A stretch of DNA of 36,492 bases from Gammaproteobacteria bacterium (lineage in GTDB: Bacteria > Pseudomonadota > Gammaproteobacteria > Steroidobacterales > Steroidobacteraceae). The notes beneath the pieces are model-generated. The model made no database searches. It was not told the DNA's origin and saw nothing but the letters and a program-made list of their open reading frames with translations. Positions 17,216 to 26,113 of this stretch are shown here, in pieces. The translations under genes were made by a program, and so were the position numbers. The DNA is taken from assembly GCA_020029545.1 (NCBI GenBank), contig JAIBJL010000001.1, positions 1-36,492 of the forward strand, in the 5' to 3' direction. Numbering within the stretch: the first letter of the stretch is position 1; each line of letters opens with the position of its first letter.

Positions 17216-17251
17216 GTCTCTCGCCATGGCGAGCCAGGTCAGACACACGGT

Positions 17252-17372
17252 GGGTAAGAACCGCGGACGCGGCTGGTAAGCTGGCCAGATAAAGATCCGG
17301 AAGGTCGTTCTGACCAGCCGCGACAGCGGTTCTTACCCGCTTACCAGCCGCGTCCGCGCGGTTCTTACCCGC
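17252..17372. repeat. Palindromic element, GGGTAAGAACCGC family, copy 2 (family E)
   Basis: GGGTAAGAACCGC at 17252-17264 is complemented exactly at 17326-17338 and again at 17358-17370, so the right arm holds two tandem units of about 32 bp. The core CTGGCCAGATAAAGATCCGG at 17281-17300 and the flank GTCGTTCTGACCAGCC are shared with the element at 4898-5067 in the other orientation. It fills the convergent gap between epmA and efp, where a two-way terminator would be expected. Confidence 0.92.
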
Positions 17373-17376
17373 AGCC

Positions 17377-17393
17377 CGGCAGCTCCGCTGCCG
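17377..17393 (+). terminator. Small GC hairpin at the epmA/efp convergent junction
   Basis: CGGCAGC, loop TCC, GCTGCCG: a 7-bp stem abutting the efp stop codon (17394-17396), followed on the plus strand by TTATCCTTT. It could end epmA transcription, but the T-tract is broken and it overlaps the efp end. Confidence 0.4.
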
Positions 17394-17963
17394 TTATCCT
17401 TTCGCTCGCGCAATGTACTCACCGCTGCGGGTGTCGACGCGGATCACTTCGCCTTCGCTGATGAACAGCGGTACGCGAACCGTCGCGCCGCTCTCAAGCT
17501 TCGCCGGCTTGCTGCCGCCGGTGGCGGTATCGCCGCGCGCACCAGGATCGGTCTCGATGACTTTGAGTTCGACGTGCGATGGCGGTGTCACGTTGAGCGG
17601 CACACCATTCCACAGCATGACCGTGCAGCTCATGCCATCCTTCAGCCAGATGGCACCGTCGCCCAGCGCTTCCTTACCGGCGGTGTATTGTTCGAAGTTG
17701 TCCGGCACCATGAAGTGCCAGAATTCACCGTCGGTATAGAGATACTGCATCTCGGTCTCGACCACGTCGGCGGTTTCCACCGAATCGCCGGACTTGAACG
17801 TGCGTTCGATGACCTTGCCGTTCTTCAGATTGCGAACCTTGACGCGGTTGAAGGCCTGGCCCTTGCCGGGCTTGACCATTTCGTTCTCGACGATCGAATA
17901 CGGATCGTTGTCGAGAATGATCTTGACGCCCGACTTGAATTCACTGGTAGAGACATTGCCCAT
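17394..17963 (-). CDS. efp: Translation elongation factor P
   Basis: EF-P binds between the P and E sites and rescues ribosomes stalled on proline runs. The 189-residue product has the three-domain length. The KOW-like domain I contains [10 protein letters not shown], in which Lys34 is the residue modified by EpmA in E. coli. The ending [10 protein letters not shown] is typical. ATG 17963 gives [12 protein letters not shown], matching the family; no good ribosome-binding site precedes it. A longer frame upstream runs antisense to epmB and is not real. Lys34 together with epmA and epmB nearby indicates beta-lysylation, not rhamnosylation (which uses Arg32). Confidence 0.97.
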   Translation of the reverse strand: MGNVSTSEFKSGVKIILDNDPYSIVENEMVKPGKGQAFNRVKVRNLKNGKVIERTFKSGDSVETADVVETEMQYLYTDGEFWHFMVPDNFEQYTAGKEALGDGAIWLKDGMSCTVMLWNGVPLNVTPPSHVELKVIETDPGARGDTATGGSKPAKLESGATVRVPLFISEGEVIRVDTRSGEYIARAKG

Positions 17964-18062
17964 TTGGAACCATCGTCCATTGCTGAGAAAATACGGGTCG
18001 AGATCAACTGCGGCCCGCGAAGGGCGCAGATGATAGCCGCAAGCTCCTCCACAGGGAAATTT

Positions 18063-19097
18063 ATGCCGATGCCACTGGCGGAACCGAGTTCGCCGACACC
18101 GATCACGCCGACTCCACCGCCTGTGCGCTGGCAACAATTGCTCGCGGATGCGGTCAGCAGCCCGGCCGAACTGTGCGAGTTGCTGAAGCTTGATCCGGCG
18201 CTGATCGCACCGGCGATCGCCGCGAGCGCACAGTTTCCGTTGCGGGTACCGCGTAGTTTCGTGGCACGCATGCGTCAGGGCGATCCGTACGATCCGTTGC
18301 TGCTGCAAGTACTGCCGATGGCGCCGGAACTGCAATCCGTGGCCGGCTATGTCGCCGATCCCGTGGGCGATATGGCGGCCCGCACCGGGCCGGGGATGCT
18401 GCATAAGTACCAGGCTCGCGCCCTGGTCGTGGCCACCGGCGCCTGCGCCGTTCACTGTCGCTACTGCTTTCGGCGTCACTTCCCCTACGACGAGGAATCG
18501 GCACTGGGCGGCGGCTGGCAGACGACCATCGAGCAGTTGCGCCGCGATCCGTCCATCACTGAGATCATTCTGAGTGGCGGCGACCCCCTCAGCCTGAGCG
18601 ATCGGCGGCTGACCCAGCTGACGGAGGCGCTGCGCGACCTGCCGCAGGTCCGACGACTGCGCATTCACACTCGCTACCCGATCGTGCTGCCCGAGCGCAT
18701 CGATGCGGGCCTGCGGCGCTGGCTGTCCGGCGTGTCGCTGCAGAAAGTCGTGGTGATCCACGCCAATCATGCCCGCGAACTGGATGTCGAGGTCGAGCGA
18801 GCCTGCCGCGATCTGGCCGATGCGGGCGTGACGCTGCTGAATCAATCGGTGCTGCTGCGCGGAGTCAACGACTCGGTCGACGCTCTGGCGGAATTGAGCG
18901 AACGCCTGTTCGCCATGCATGTTTTACCTTACTACCTGCACATGCTGGACCGGGTCCAGGGCGCTGCACATTTCGACGTGGAAGAGGCTGGTGCGCGATC
19001 CCTGTATGCCGGCCTGCTGGCCCGCCTGCCCGGGTATCTGGTCCCGAAGCTGGTCAGGGAAATCGCGGGCGAGGCATCGAAGACGCCGCTTGTGTGA
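18063..19097 (+). CDS. epmB: EF-P beta-lysylation aminomutase EpmB
   Basis: EpmB is a radical-SAM, PLP-dependent lysine 2,3-aminomutase that makes (R)-beta-lysine for EF-P. The 344-residue product has the Cx3Cx2C cluster motif CAVHCRYC at Cys128, Cys132 and Cys135, then [11 protein letters not shown] and the [13 protein letters not shown] segment. It is about 70-90 residues shorter than catabolic lysine aminomutases, as EpmB proteins are. ATG 18063 is preceded by AGGGA. The gene is divergent from efp with a 99-bp shared upstream region, as in E. coli, so both promoters must lie in 17964-18062. The first 20 residues are Pro-rich and probably variable. Confidence 0.96.
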   Translation: MPMPLAEPSSPTPITPTPPPVRWQQLLADAVSSPAELCELLKLDPALIAPAIAASAQFPLRVPRSFVARMRQGDPYDPLLLQVLPMAPELQSVAGYVADPVGDMAARTGPGMLHKYQARALVVATGACAVHCRYCFRRHFPYDEESALGGGWQTTIEQLRRDPSITEIILSGGDPLSLSDRRLTQLTEALRDLPQVRRLRIHTRYPIVLPERIDAGLRRWLSGVSLQKVVVIHANHARELDVEVERACRDLADAGVTLLNQSVLLRGVNDSVDALAELSERLFAMHVLPYYLHMLDRVQGAAHFDVEEAGARSLYAGLLARLPGYLVPKLVREIAGEASKTPLV

Positions 19098-19129
19098 CGC
19101 AGCATGGATACCGCTAACGCCGCGGACCG

Positions 19130-19135
19130 TAGAAT
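19130..19135 (+). promoter_or_regulatory. Possible -10 box upstream of the fimX-like gene
   Basis: TAGAAT 71 bp before the start codon. No good -35 hexamer is visible at 16-18 bp, so this is only a candidate. Confidence 0.25.
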
Positions 19136-19206
19136 CGGGCCCCGAATCGACCTTTAAGGTAGGCTTCGCAGCCTGACACCGCTTAAGTCATTTCGAGGAG
19201 TTTCGC

Positions 19207-21258
19207 TTGGCTGAGCAAGGCGCCGTGCCGATGATTGTCCTGACCCGCCATCAGGACAACGTGGAGGCCATCAACAGTACGCTGCGCAATGCCGGTCACG
19301 CGGTGCGTTGTACCTGGATTCGCGACCTCAACGAACTGGGCGATGCGCTGGGCCATGTCACTGCCCACATGCTGATCGCGTTCGTCGGGCCGGACGCTGC
19401 CGACACGGCCAAGGTGATGGCGGTCCGCAAGCAGTTCGATGCCACCATCCCGGTATTGATGGCGCGCGAACAGGTGGATGAGGACATCATCGCTGCCGCG
19501 ATGGCCCAGGGGGCTCGCGATGTCGTCACGCTCAAGAACACTGCGCGCCTGCAGGCCGTGGTCACCCGCGAACTCGAAGCCCACCGCCAGGCACGCACGC
19601 TCAACAGCACCTTGAGTTCGGCGCGCGAATACCGCGATCAGCTCAAGTCGTTCATGGCCGGTTCGGCGGATGCCATCGCCCATGTGCAGGAAGGCATCGT
19701 CGTCGACGTGAATCCGGCCTGGCTGGAACTGTACGGCTTTCCGGATGCCGACTCGATCGTCGGTACGCCATTGATGGATGCCTTCGACAGCGAGGCGCAT
19801 GCAGCGATCAAAGGAGCGCTGGTCGCGTGCCTGCAGGGCAAGTGGCAGGACCACTCGCTGCGTGCCGGCGCCTTGCTCAGCGATGGCTCCACTGTGCAAC
19901 TCGAACTCGAACTCTCACCTGCCGAATTTGACGGTGACCCGGCGGTGCGCCTGTGTGTGCCCGCCAAGAAACGCGACAGCGGCACGTTGAATGAGCAACT
20001 GAACGATGCCCTCGAGCACGACGCCGCGACCGGTACGCTGCAGCGGCGCTTTTTTACCGAGCGCGTCCTGCAGGCGCTGACCCAACCGATCAAGGCGGGT
20101 GTGCGACAACTGGTGTCCGTCGAGCCGGACAAGCTTGGCGCGATCTGCGACGACATCGGGCCCTTGCACACGGAAGAATTCGCCGGCCAGTTCGCCGGCA
20201 TCGTGAGCGAGACCCGACAGACGAACGATCTCATCGGCCGCTTCGGGGACGGCGCCTTCATGATTCTCATGGAACGCGGCACCGCGCGCGACATCGAGAT
20301 CTGGGCTACCAACCTGATGCGCAAAGTCGCCCTGACGGTATTTCGCGTGGGTGACAAGCAGATTTCATGCACGTGCAGTGTCGGTATGGGCAGCATCGAT
20401 CCGCGCAACCCGGACCCGGCGGTCTCGCTGACCGACGCGATCGCCGCACGCCGCGGTGCGCAACAGGCCGGTGGCAACCGCTTCCAGCTGATCGATCACC
20501 AGGACGAAGACACCAAGCAGCAGGCGGCCGATGAAATCTGGATGAAACGCATCAAAGCGGCACTCATGGAGAATCGTTTCCGCCTGATGCAGCAACCGAT
20601 CGCGAGCCTGCTGGGCGAAGACCACGGCATGTTCGACGTCCTGGTGCGCATGGTCGATGAGCAGGGCGACGAGCTGCTGCCCGCCGAATTCATGGCAGCG
20701 GCCGAACGCAACGACCTGATGAAGAATATCGATCGCTGGATTCTCGCCTCCGCCATGACCGTCTGCGCCAACCGCCCTGTCAAGGAATTGTTCGTGCGCC
20801 TGTCGCGCGATTCGGTCCGCGACAAATCCCTGGTGCAATGGCTTTCCAACCAGCTCAAGGCCACGCGCATCGAGCCCTCGCGCATCGTGTTCCAGGTGAG
20901 CGAACAGGTCGCCACGGAATATCTTGCCGATACCAATGAGCTGGCGAGTGCGCTGCGCAAGGCAGGCTTTCAGTTTGCCTTGGAGCATTTCGGCGCCGGG
21001 CGCGACCCCTCGCGATTGCTCGCCCAGCTCCCGGCCAACTACATCAAGATCGACGGCACGCTGATGCAGGGACTCGCCGTCGATCCGGCGATTCAGCAGA
21101 AAGTTCGTGAACTTGTCGATCAGGCTCGTGGGCAGAGCGTAAGAACGATTGCCGAACGCGTCGAAGACGCCAACACCATGGCCGTGCTGTGGCAACTCGG
21201 CATCGAGTTCATCCAGGGCTACTTCGTGAATGAACCCGAACAGGTGGTGATGGGGTGA
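19207..21258 (+). CDS. fimX: FimX-like degenerate GGDEF/EAL protein (REC-PAS-GGDEF-EAL)
   Basis: A 683-residue soluble protein with the length and domain order of Pseudomonas FimX, a c-di-GMP-binding regulator of type IV pili. A receiver-like region is at about 1-125, PAS at about 145-250, GGDEF at about 275-430 and EAL at about 445-680. Both catalytic motifs are degenerate: GGDEF reads GDGAF (residues 347-351), the EAL motif reads DVL (477-479), and the DDFG loop reads EHFG. QQP and YIKIDG are kept, which is compatible with ligand binding without turnover. TTG 19207 follows GAGGAG at 6 bases; the next candidate is ATG 19231. The stop codon overlaps the first base of a repeat cluster. The FimX name rests on architecture and fimV being nearby. 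Confidence 0.85.
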   Translation: MAEQGAVPMIVLTRHQDNVEAINSTLRNAGHAVRCTWIRDLNELGDALGHVTAHMLIAFVGPDAADTAKVMAVRKQFDATIPVLMAREQVDEDIIAAAMAQGARDVVTLKNTARLQAVVTRELEAHRQARTLNSTLSSAREYRDQLKSFMAGSADAIAHVQEGIVVDVNPAWLELYGFPDADSIVGTPLMDAFDSEAHAAIKGALVACLQGKWQDHSLRAGALLSDGSTVQLELELSPAEFDGDPAVRLCVPAKKRDSGTLNEQLNDALEHDAATGTLQRRFFTERVLQALTQPIKAGVRQLVSVEPDKLGAICDDIGPLHTEEFAGQFAGIVSETRQTNDLIGRFGDGAFMILMERGTARDIEIWATNLMRKVALTVFRVGDKQISCTCSVGMGSIDPRNPDPAVSLTDAIAARRGAQQAGGNRFQLIDHQDEDTKQQAADEIWMKRIKAALMENRFRLMQQPIASLLGEDHGMFDVLVRMVDEQGDELLPAEFMAAAERNDLMKNIDRWILASAMTVCANRPVKELFVRLSRDSVRDKSLVQWLSNQLKATRIEPSRIVFQVSEQVATEYLADTNELASALRKAGFQFALEHFGAGRDPSRLLAQLPANYIKIDGTLMQGLAVDPAIQQKVRELVDQARGQSVRTIAERVEDANTMAVLWQLGIEFIQGYFVNEPEQVVMG

Positions 21259-21309
21259 GAGCGCCTGTCGGCGCTGGTGACGGGCGACGGGCTACAGGCG
21301 ACGGCCAGA
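21255..21309. repeat. Family B repeat, left arm copy 1
   Basis: A 55-bp unit beginning GTGAGAGCGCCTG and ending with four heptamers at 21279-21306: GACGGGC, GACGGGC, TACAGGC, GACGGCC, then AGA. It is repeated almost exactly at 21427-21480. Its first bases include the fimX stop codon. Confidence 0.9.
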
Positions 21310-21314
21310 TCTTT

Positions 21315-21406
21315 ACCTCTCCTTGGGGAGAGGTCGTGCGTAGCGCGGGCGAGGGGTTGCGCACAGCGCTCTTTCGCAGCAACTTGCTGCGGTCTCGCCT
21401 CACCCC
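21315..21406. repeat. GGAGAGG-type intergenic hairpin element
   Basis: ACCTCTCC, loop TTGG, GGAGAGGT (21315-21334) forms an 8-bp stem. It is followed by the phrase GGGCGAGGGGTTGCG, an inner palindrome CGCAGCAA-C-TTGCTGCG (21375-21391), and CCTCACCCC. The overall plan resembles a widespread proteobacterial intergenic repeat of the form CCTCTCC...GGAGAGG...GTGAGGGG. That family resemblance is from memory and not checked by search. Confidence 0.6.
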
Positions 21407-21426
21407 AACTGCTTTGATGCGTACGT

Positions 21427-21480
21427 GTGAGAGCGCCTGCGGCGCTGGTGACGGGCGACGGGCTACAGGCGACGGCCAGA
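21427..21480. repeat. Family B repeat, left arm copy 2
   Basis: A direct copy of 21255-21309 with a single-base deletion (CTGCGG for CTGTCGG). Its four heptamers lie at 21450-21477, again ending GACGGCCAGA. Confidence 0.9.
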
Positions 21481-21541
21481 AGAACGAGATCACTCCTCGC
21501 GCTGTGTAATACCGGGTGCTTCGACCGTCAGAGAAAATTCT

Positions 21542-21583
21542 GGCCGTAGCCCGTAGCCCGTTACCCGTAGCCTATTCCCCGTC
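21542..21583. repeat. Family B repeat, right arm (six heptamers)
   Basis: Six in-phase heptamers: GGCCGTA, GCCCGTA, GCCCGTT, ACCCGTA, GCCTATT, CCCCGTC. They are complementary to the left arms at 21279-21306 and 21450-21477. The inner end TCTGGCCGTA mirrors GACGGCCAGA of the left arms and recurs at 36413-36421. Confidence 0.9.
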
Positions 21584-21602
21584 GCCGGGCTTGCGCGATG
21601 CG

Positions 21603-23852
21603 CTAGCCCTCCGTCTCCAGTCCTTCCACCTTGCGCCAGCCTCTAGGCAGCACCGCGCCGCGCTGCGCGCGTTCGCCCTGGTAATCCTTCAGCTCGCTGA
21701 ACTTGAGCGTCATCTTGCGTTCGCCCGAGCGCACGATGAGATTCTGTGTCGGCGCGACGACGGCAATCGCGGCAAGGAATTCCTCGCGCGTTGCCACTTT
21801 CTTTGCCGACAAACCAAAGATCTTGTTGCCCTTGCCGCGCGGCAGCTCGGGCAGATCCGTCACTTTGAAGGCCAGCAGCTTGCCATCGTTGCTGACGGCG
21901 CAGAGCAGCGCGTCATCGGTAGTCACCGGGGCGGGCGCGAGGACGCCGGACTGTTCCGGCACTTTCAGCACCAGCTTGCCGGCGCGATTGCGCGAGTGCA
22001 GTTCTTCGAGCTTCACGACGAAGCCATAACCGGCATCGGAAGCGATCACGTAGCGATCCTGCGGTTCGCCGATCATGACGCCCGCAAACGTCGCGCCGTC
22101 CGGCGGATCCAACCGACCCGACAGCGGTTCGCCCTGTCCGCGTGCCGATGGCAACGAATGCGCAATCAGGCTGTAGGCGCGGCCGGTACTGTCGAGAAAT
22201 ACGGCGAGCTGGGTACTGCGGCCACGCGCGGCCGACTGAAATGCATCGCCGGTCTTGTACGACAGCGAACGCGGATCGAGGTCGTGTCCTTTCGCGGCAC
22301 GCACCCAGCCGCGCTCCGACAAGACCACCGTCATCGGTTCGCTGACGACCAGGTCGGCTTCGCTGATCGCCTGTGCCGCGGCGCGCTCGACGATCTTGCT
22401 GCGGCGGGCATCGCCGTACGTCGCGGCGTCGCTGGTCAGTTCCTCGCGTACCAGCTTCTTCAAGCGCGCCTTGCTCTGGAGAATCTTGTGAATCTCATCG
22501 CGTTCGTCCGACAGCTGCTTCTGCTCGCCGCGAATCTTCATTTCCTCGAGCCTGGCGAGATGACGCAACTTGGTCTCGAGAATGGCTTCCGCCTGGATCT
22601 CCGAGAGTTCGAAGCGCTGCATCAACACCGGCTTCGGCTCTTCCTCATGACGAATGATGCGGATCACCTCATCCAGATTCAGATAGGCGATCAGCAAGCC
22701 ATCCAGGACGTGCAGGCGGGCATCGAGCTTCTGCAGGCGCCAGGTCAGTCGGCGGGTGACCGTATCGACGCGAAACTTCAGCCACTCCTCCAGCAACTCC
22801 TTCAGACCCATGACGCGCGGACGCCCGTCGAGACCGATGATGTTCAGATTGACGCGATGCGTGCGTTCGAGATCCGTGGTCGCGAACAAATGCGCCATCA
22901 GCTGCTCGACATCGACGCGATTGGAGCGAGGCACGATCACCAGGCGCGTCGGATGCTCGTGGTCGGACTCGTCGCGAATGTCCTCGACCATCGGCAGCTT
23001 CTTGGCGTTCATCTGCGCCGCGATCTGCTCCTGAATGCGCGCTCCCGACACCTGGTATGGCAGCTGCGTGATGATGATGTCGCCGTCTTCCACTTCGTAG
23101 ACGGCACGGGCGCGGATCGAACCGCCGCCGGATTCGTACAGCTGCTTGATCTCGGCACGCGATGAAATGATCTCCGCGCCGGTGGGGAAGTCCGGACCTT
23201 TCACAATCCGGCACAGCTCGCTCAACGTCGACTCCGGCTCATCGAGCAACAGGATCGCCGCGTTCACGACTTCGCGCAGATTGTGCGGCGGAATGTCCGT
23301 GGCCATGCCGACGGCAATACCCGATGCGCCGTTGAGCAGCACGTTGGGCACGCGTGCCGGCAGCAAGAGAGGCTCTTCGAGCGTGCCATCGAAATTGGGC
23401 GCCCAGTCGACCGTCCCCTGTCCGAGTTCCGAGAGCAGCAGCGCTGCATACTTCGTGAGTCGCGATTCGGTGTAACGCATCGCGGCGAACGACTTCGGGT
23501 CGTCCGGCGAACCGAAATTCCCCTGTCCGTCCACGAGCGGATAGCGGTAGGAGAACGCCTGTGCCATCAACACCATCGCCTCGTAACACGCCGAGTCGCC
23601 ATGCGGGTGAAACTTACCGATGACTTCGCCGATCGTACGCACCGACTTCTTGGGCTTGGCGCCCGCCGCCAGTCCCAACTCGCTCATCGCGTAGACGATG
23701 CGACGCTGCACCGGTTTCAGCCCATCGCCGACATGCGGCAGCGCGCGATCGAGAATCACGTACATCGAGTAGTCGAGGTACGCCTTCTCGGTAAATGCCT
23801 TAAGTGGCTGGCGCTCGATGCCTTCGAAATTCAATGGCGGTTGACTGGGCAT
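21603..23852 (-). CDS. parC: DNA topoisomerase IV subunit A
   Basis: ParC is the DNA-breaking subunit of topoisomerase IV, which unlinks daughter chromosomes. The 749-residue length fits ParC and not GyrA. The catalytic tyrosine is Tyr127 in [10 protein letters not shown]. The quinolone-resistance region reads [11 protein letters not shown], with Ser87 and Glu91 corresponding to E. coli Ser80 and Glu84, both of the sensitive type. The C-terminal third shows ParC-type beta-propeller blades. It follows parE on the same strand after 119 bp that contain paired heptamer arms. The ATG at 23852 gives the expected [17 protein letters not shown] start. Confidence 0.98.
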   Translation of the reverse strand: MPSQPPLNFEGIERQPLKAFTEKAYLDYSMYVILDRALPHVGDGLKPVQRRIVYAMSELGLAAGAKPKKSVRTIGEVIGKFHPHGDSACYEAMVLMAQAFSYRYPLVDGQGNFGSPDDPKSFAAMRYTESRLTKYAALLLSELGQGTVDWAPNFDGTLEEPLLLPARVPNVLLNGASGIAVGMATDIPPHNLREVVNAAILLLDEPESTLSELCRIVKGPDFPTGAEIISSRAEIKQLYESGGGSIRARAVYEVEDGDIIITQLPYQVSGARIQEQIAAQMNAKKLPMVEDIRDESDHEHPTRLVIVPRSNRVDVEQLMAHLFATTDLERTHRVNLNIIGLDGRPRVMGLKELLEEWLKFRVDTVTRRLTWRLQKLDARLHVLDGLLIAYLNLDEVIRIIRHEEEPKPVLMQRFELSEIQAEAILETKLRHLARLEEMKIRGEQKQLSDERDEIHKILQSKARLKKLVREELTSDAATYGDARRSKIVERAAAQAISEADLVVSEPMTVVLSERGWVRAAKGHDLDPRSLSYKTGDAFQSAARGRSTQLAVFLDSTGRAYSLIAHSLPSARGQGEPLSGRLDPPDGATFAGVMIGEPQDRYVIASDAGYGFVVKLEELHSRNRAGKLVLKVPEQSGVLAPAPVTTDDALLCAVSNDGKLLAFKVTDLPELPRGKGNKIFGLSAKKVATREEFLAAIAVVAPTQNLIVRSGERKMTLKFSELKDYQGERAQRGAVLPRGWRKVEGLETEG

Positions 23853-23880
23853 GTCTGTGTGTTGGAAGAAGAAGTGCTAT

Positions 23881-23967
23881 GTGAAAAGTGAATCGTGAGT
23901 GGTGTGTGGCGGAGTCGGAAGAGATGGGCCGCTGCCCATTCACGACTCACCACTCACGACTCACCTT
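23881..23967. repeat. Paired heptamer arms, family A, between parE and parC
   Basis: The left arm 23881-23908 is GTGAAAA, GTGAATC, GTGAGTG, GTGTGTG. The right arm 23940-23967 is TCACGAC, TCACCAC, TCACGAC, TCACCTT. Each arm is exactly four heptamers (28 bp), with a 31-bp spacer. The spacer length is the same as in the element at 6827-6913, but its sequence differs. Confidence 0.92.
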
Positions 23968-23971
23968 CTGC

Positions 23972-25864
23972 TCAAACCAGGATCTGCGCCAGGTTACCTT
24001 TGGACTCGAGCCACTCGCGACGGTCACCGGCCCGTTTCTTCGCCAGCAGCATGTCGAGCATCTGATCCGCTTCGTCTTTCGCGTCGAGGGTCAGTTGCAC
24101 CAGCCGCCGCGTTTCCTGAGCCATCGTGGTCTCGCGCAGCTGCAACGCACTCATTTCGCCAAGCCCCTTGAAACGCATGACGCTGGGCTTCGCGCGCGGA
24201 TTCTCCGCAGTAATCCGATCCAGAATGCCGGCACGCTCGGCATCGTCGAGTGCGTAGTACACCTGCTTGCCGACATCGACGCGATACAGCGGCGGCATCG
24301 CGACGTACACGTGGCCCGCCGTCACCAGTGGCCGGAAGTGACGCAGGAACAGTGCGCACAGCAGGGTGGCGATATGCTGCCCGTCCGAATCGGCGTCGGC
24401 GAGAATGCAGATCTTGTGATAGCGCAGGCCCGCGATCTTCTCCGATGCGGGATCGACGCCAATGGCGATCGCGATGTGATGCACCTCCTGCGATTGCAGG
24501 ATCTCGCCCGATTCGACTTCCCAGGTATTCAGAATCTTGCCGCGCAACGGCATGACCGCCTGAAACTCCCGATCGCGCGCCTGCTTGGCCGAGCCGCCAG
24601 CCGAGTCGCCTTCGACGAGGAACAGTTCCGAGCGCTCGGGATCCTGCGCCGTGCAGTCGGCGAGCTTGCCAGGCAGTGCCGGGCCGCTGACGACCCGTTT
24701 GCGCGCCACCAGCTTCGACGCCTTGAGACGCGCCTGCGCGCCGGAGATCGCGAGTTGCGCAATCTTTTCACCCGACTCGGGATGCTGATTCAGGTACAGG
24801 CCGAACTGGTCCTTCACCACACCGGAGACGAAGGCCGCGGTTTCGCGCGATGACAAACGCTCCTTCGTCTGCCCGGCGAACTGCGGTTCCTTGATCTTGG
24901 CCGACAGCACGTAACTCACGCCGTCCCACACATCCTCCGGCGCCAGTTTCAATCCCTTGGGCAGCAGGTTGCGGAATTCGCAGAACTCGCGAACGGCATC
25001 GCTCAGACCGATACGCAGCCCGTTGACATGCGTGCCGCCTTGAGGCGTGGGAATCAGGTTGACGTAACTCTCTTCCACACGTGAGCCGTCGTCGAGCCGC
25101 CAAGCAAGCGCCCACTCCGCGGCTTCATGATCGCCTTCAATGCTGCCCGCGAACATCTCCGGTGGCAGCCACTCGCCCTCGCCCAGCGATTCGCGCAGAT
25201 ATTCGGTGACACCGCCGGTGTACAGCCACTCTTCCTGTTCGCCGGTCTGTTCGATCTTCAGCGTTACGCGCAGTCCCGCACACAACACGGCCTTGGCGCG
25301 CAGCATGTGGCGCAGCTTCGGAAGCGCAAAAGCCGGCGTTTCGAAATACTGCGGATCTGGCCAGAAGCGCACCGTGGTGCCGGTGTTGTTCTTGCCGACA
25401 TCGCCGACGACCTGCAGCTTCGAATGCGGTTTGCCGCCGCGAAAACTGATGTGGTATTCCTTGCCGCCGCGCTTGATCCAGCATTCCAGATTCTTCGACA
25501 GCGCATTCACCACTGAGACGCCGACACCATGTAAACCGCCCGAGAACTTGTAGTTCTTGTCGGAGAATTTTCCGCCCGCGTGCAGGCGCGTCAGGATCAG
25601 CTCCACGCCGCTGACTTTTTCTTTCGGATGAATGTCGACCGGCATGCCGCGGCCATCGTCCGTCACGCTCAGCGAACCATCCTTGTACAGCACGACGTCG
25701 ATGCGCTTCGCGTGCCCCGAGAGCGCTTCGTCGACCGAGTTGTCGACGACTTCATGGGCCAGGTGATTGGGACGACTGGTGTCGGTGTACATGCCTGGAC
25801 GGCGGCGCACGGGATCCAGTCCACTCAGTACTTCGATATCGGCGGCGTTATATGACTGGGCCAT
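23972..25864 (-). CDS. parE: DNA topoisomerase IV subunit B
   Basis: ParE supplies the ATPase of topoisomerase IV. The 630-residue product has the GHKL ATP-binding segments VVDNSVDEAL and DDGRGMPVDIH, GLHGVGVSVVNALS, and the TOPRIM EGDSAGGSAKQ and DADSDGQHI motifs. ParE-specific features are its length and the IEVLSGLDPVRRRPGMYTD start region. ATG 25864 (MAQSYNAADIEVL) is chosen because the upstream 50 codons of the open frame lack similarity. The 249 bp between this start and the DUF3501 stop hold no visible gene and should contain the promoter. Confidence 0.98.
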   Translation of the reverse strand: MAQSYNAADIEVLSGLDPVRRRPGMYTDTSRPNHLAHEVVDNSVDEALSGHAKRIDVVLYKDGSLSVTDDGRGMPVDIHPKEKVSGVELILTRLHAGGKFSDKNYKFSGGLHGVGVSVVNALSKNLECWIKRGGKEYHISFRGGKPHSKLQVVGDVGKNNTGTTVRFWPDPQYFETPAFALPKLRHMLRAKAVLCAGLRVTLKIEQTGEQEEWLYTGGVTEYLRESLGEGEWLPPEMFAGSIEGDHEAAEWALAWRLDDGSRVEESYVNLIPTPQGGTHVNGLRIGLSDAVREFCEFRNLLPKGLKLAPEDVWDGVSYVLSAKIKEPQFAGQTKERLSSRETAAFVSGVVKDQFGLYLNQHPESGEKIAQLAISGAQARLKASKLVARKRVVSGPALPGKLADCTAQDPERSELFLVEGDSAGGSAKQARDREFQAVMPLRGKILNTWEVESGEILQSQEVHHIAIAIGVDPASEKIAGLRYHKICILADADSDGQHIATLLCALFLRHFRPLVTAGHVYVAMPPLYRVDVGKQVYYALDDAERAGILDRITAENPRAKPSVMRFKGLGEMSALQLRETTMAQETRRLVQLTLDAKDEADQMLDMLLAKKRAGDRREWLESKGNLAQILV

Positions 25865-26113
25865 TGAGATCCGGATAAAAACTTGAGGAACGTGAGAGCG
25901 CGGCGCCGGGTGTGGCGTTTGCCGTTTGCTTGTTGCAGCGGCGGTTCGACGGTGCTTCGCTGCAGACCGGGCGCCGGGCGCGGGGGATTCTAACGAATCT
26001 GGCGCGACAGACAATCCACAACGATTCGTCGTCCCAGGCGCCCGCGCGCCGCGACAGACGGCAAACGTCGCGAACGGTGCCGGGAAGCTCAGGACTCTAG
26101 GAGCCTGTCGGAC

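Larger units (their letters stand above)
21259..21602. other. Gene-free convergent gap made of repeats
   Basis: These 344 bp between the fimX-like stop and the parC stop hold no plausible gene. They contain, in order, a family B arm, a GC-hairpin element, a second direct copy of the family B arm, about 60 bp of unassigned sequence, and the complementary family B arm. Confidence 0.85.

Noticed and set aside
17964-18920. Long N-terminal extension of efp
   Set aside because: The frame upstream of the efp ATG is antisense to epmB, and EF-P has a fixed length of about 188 residues.
21603-23852. GyrA instead of ParC
   Set aside because: Length of 749 residues and adjacency to a 630-residue ParE-type ATPase favour topoisomerase IV.
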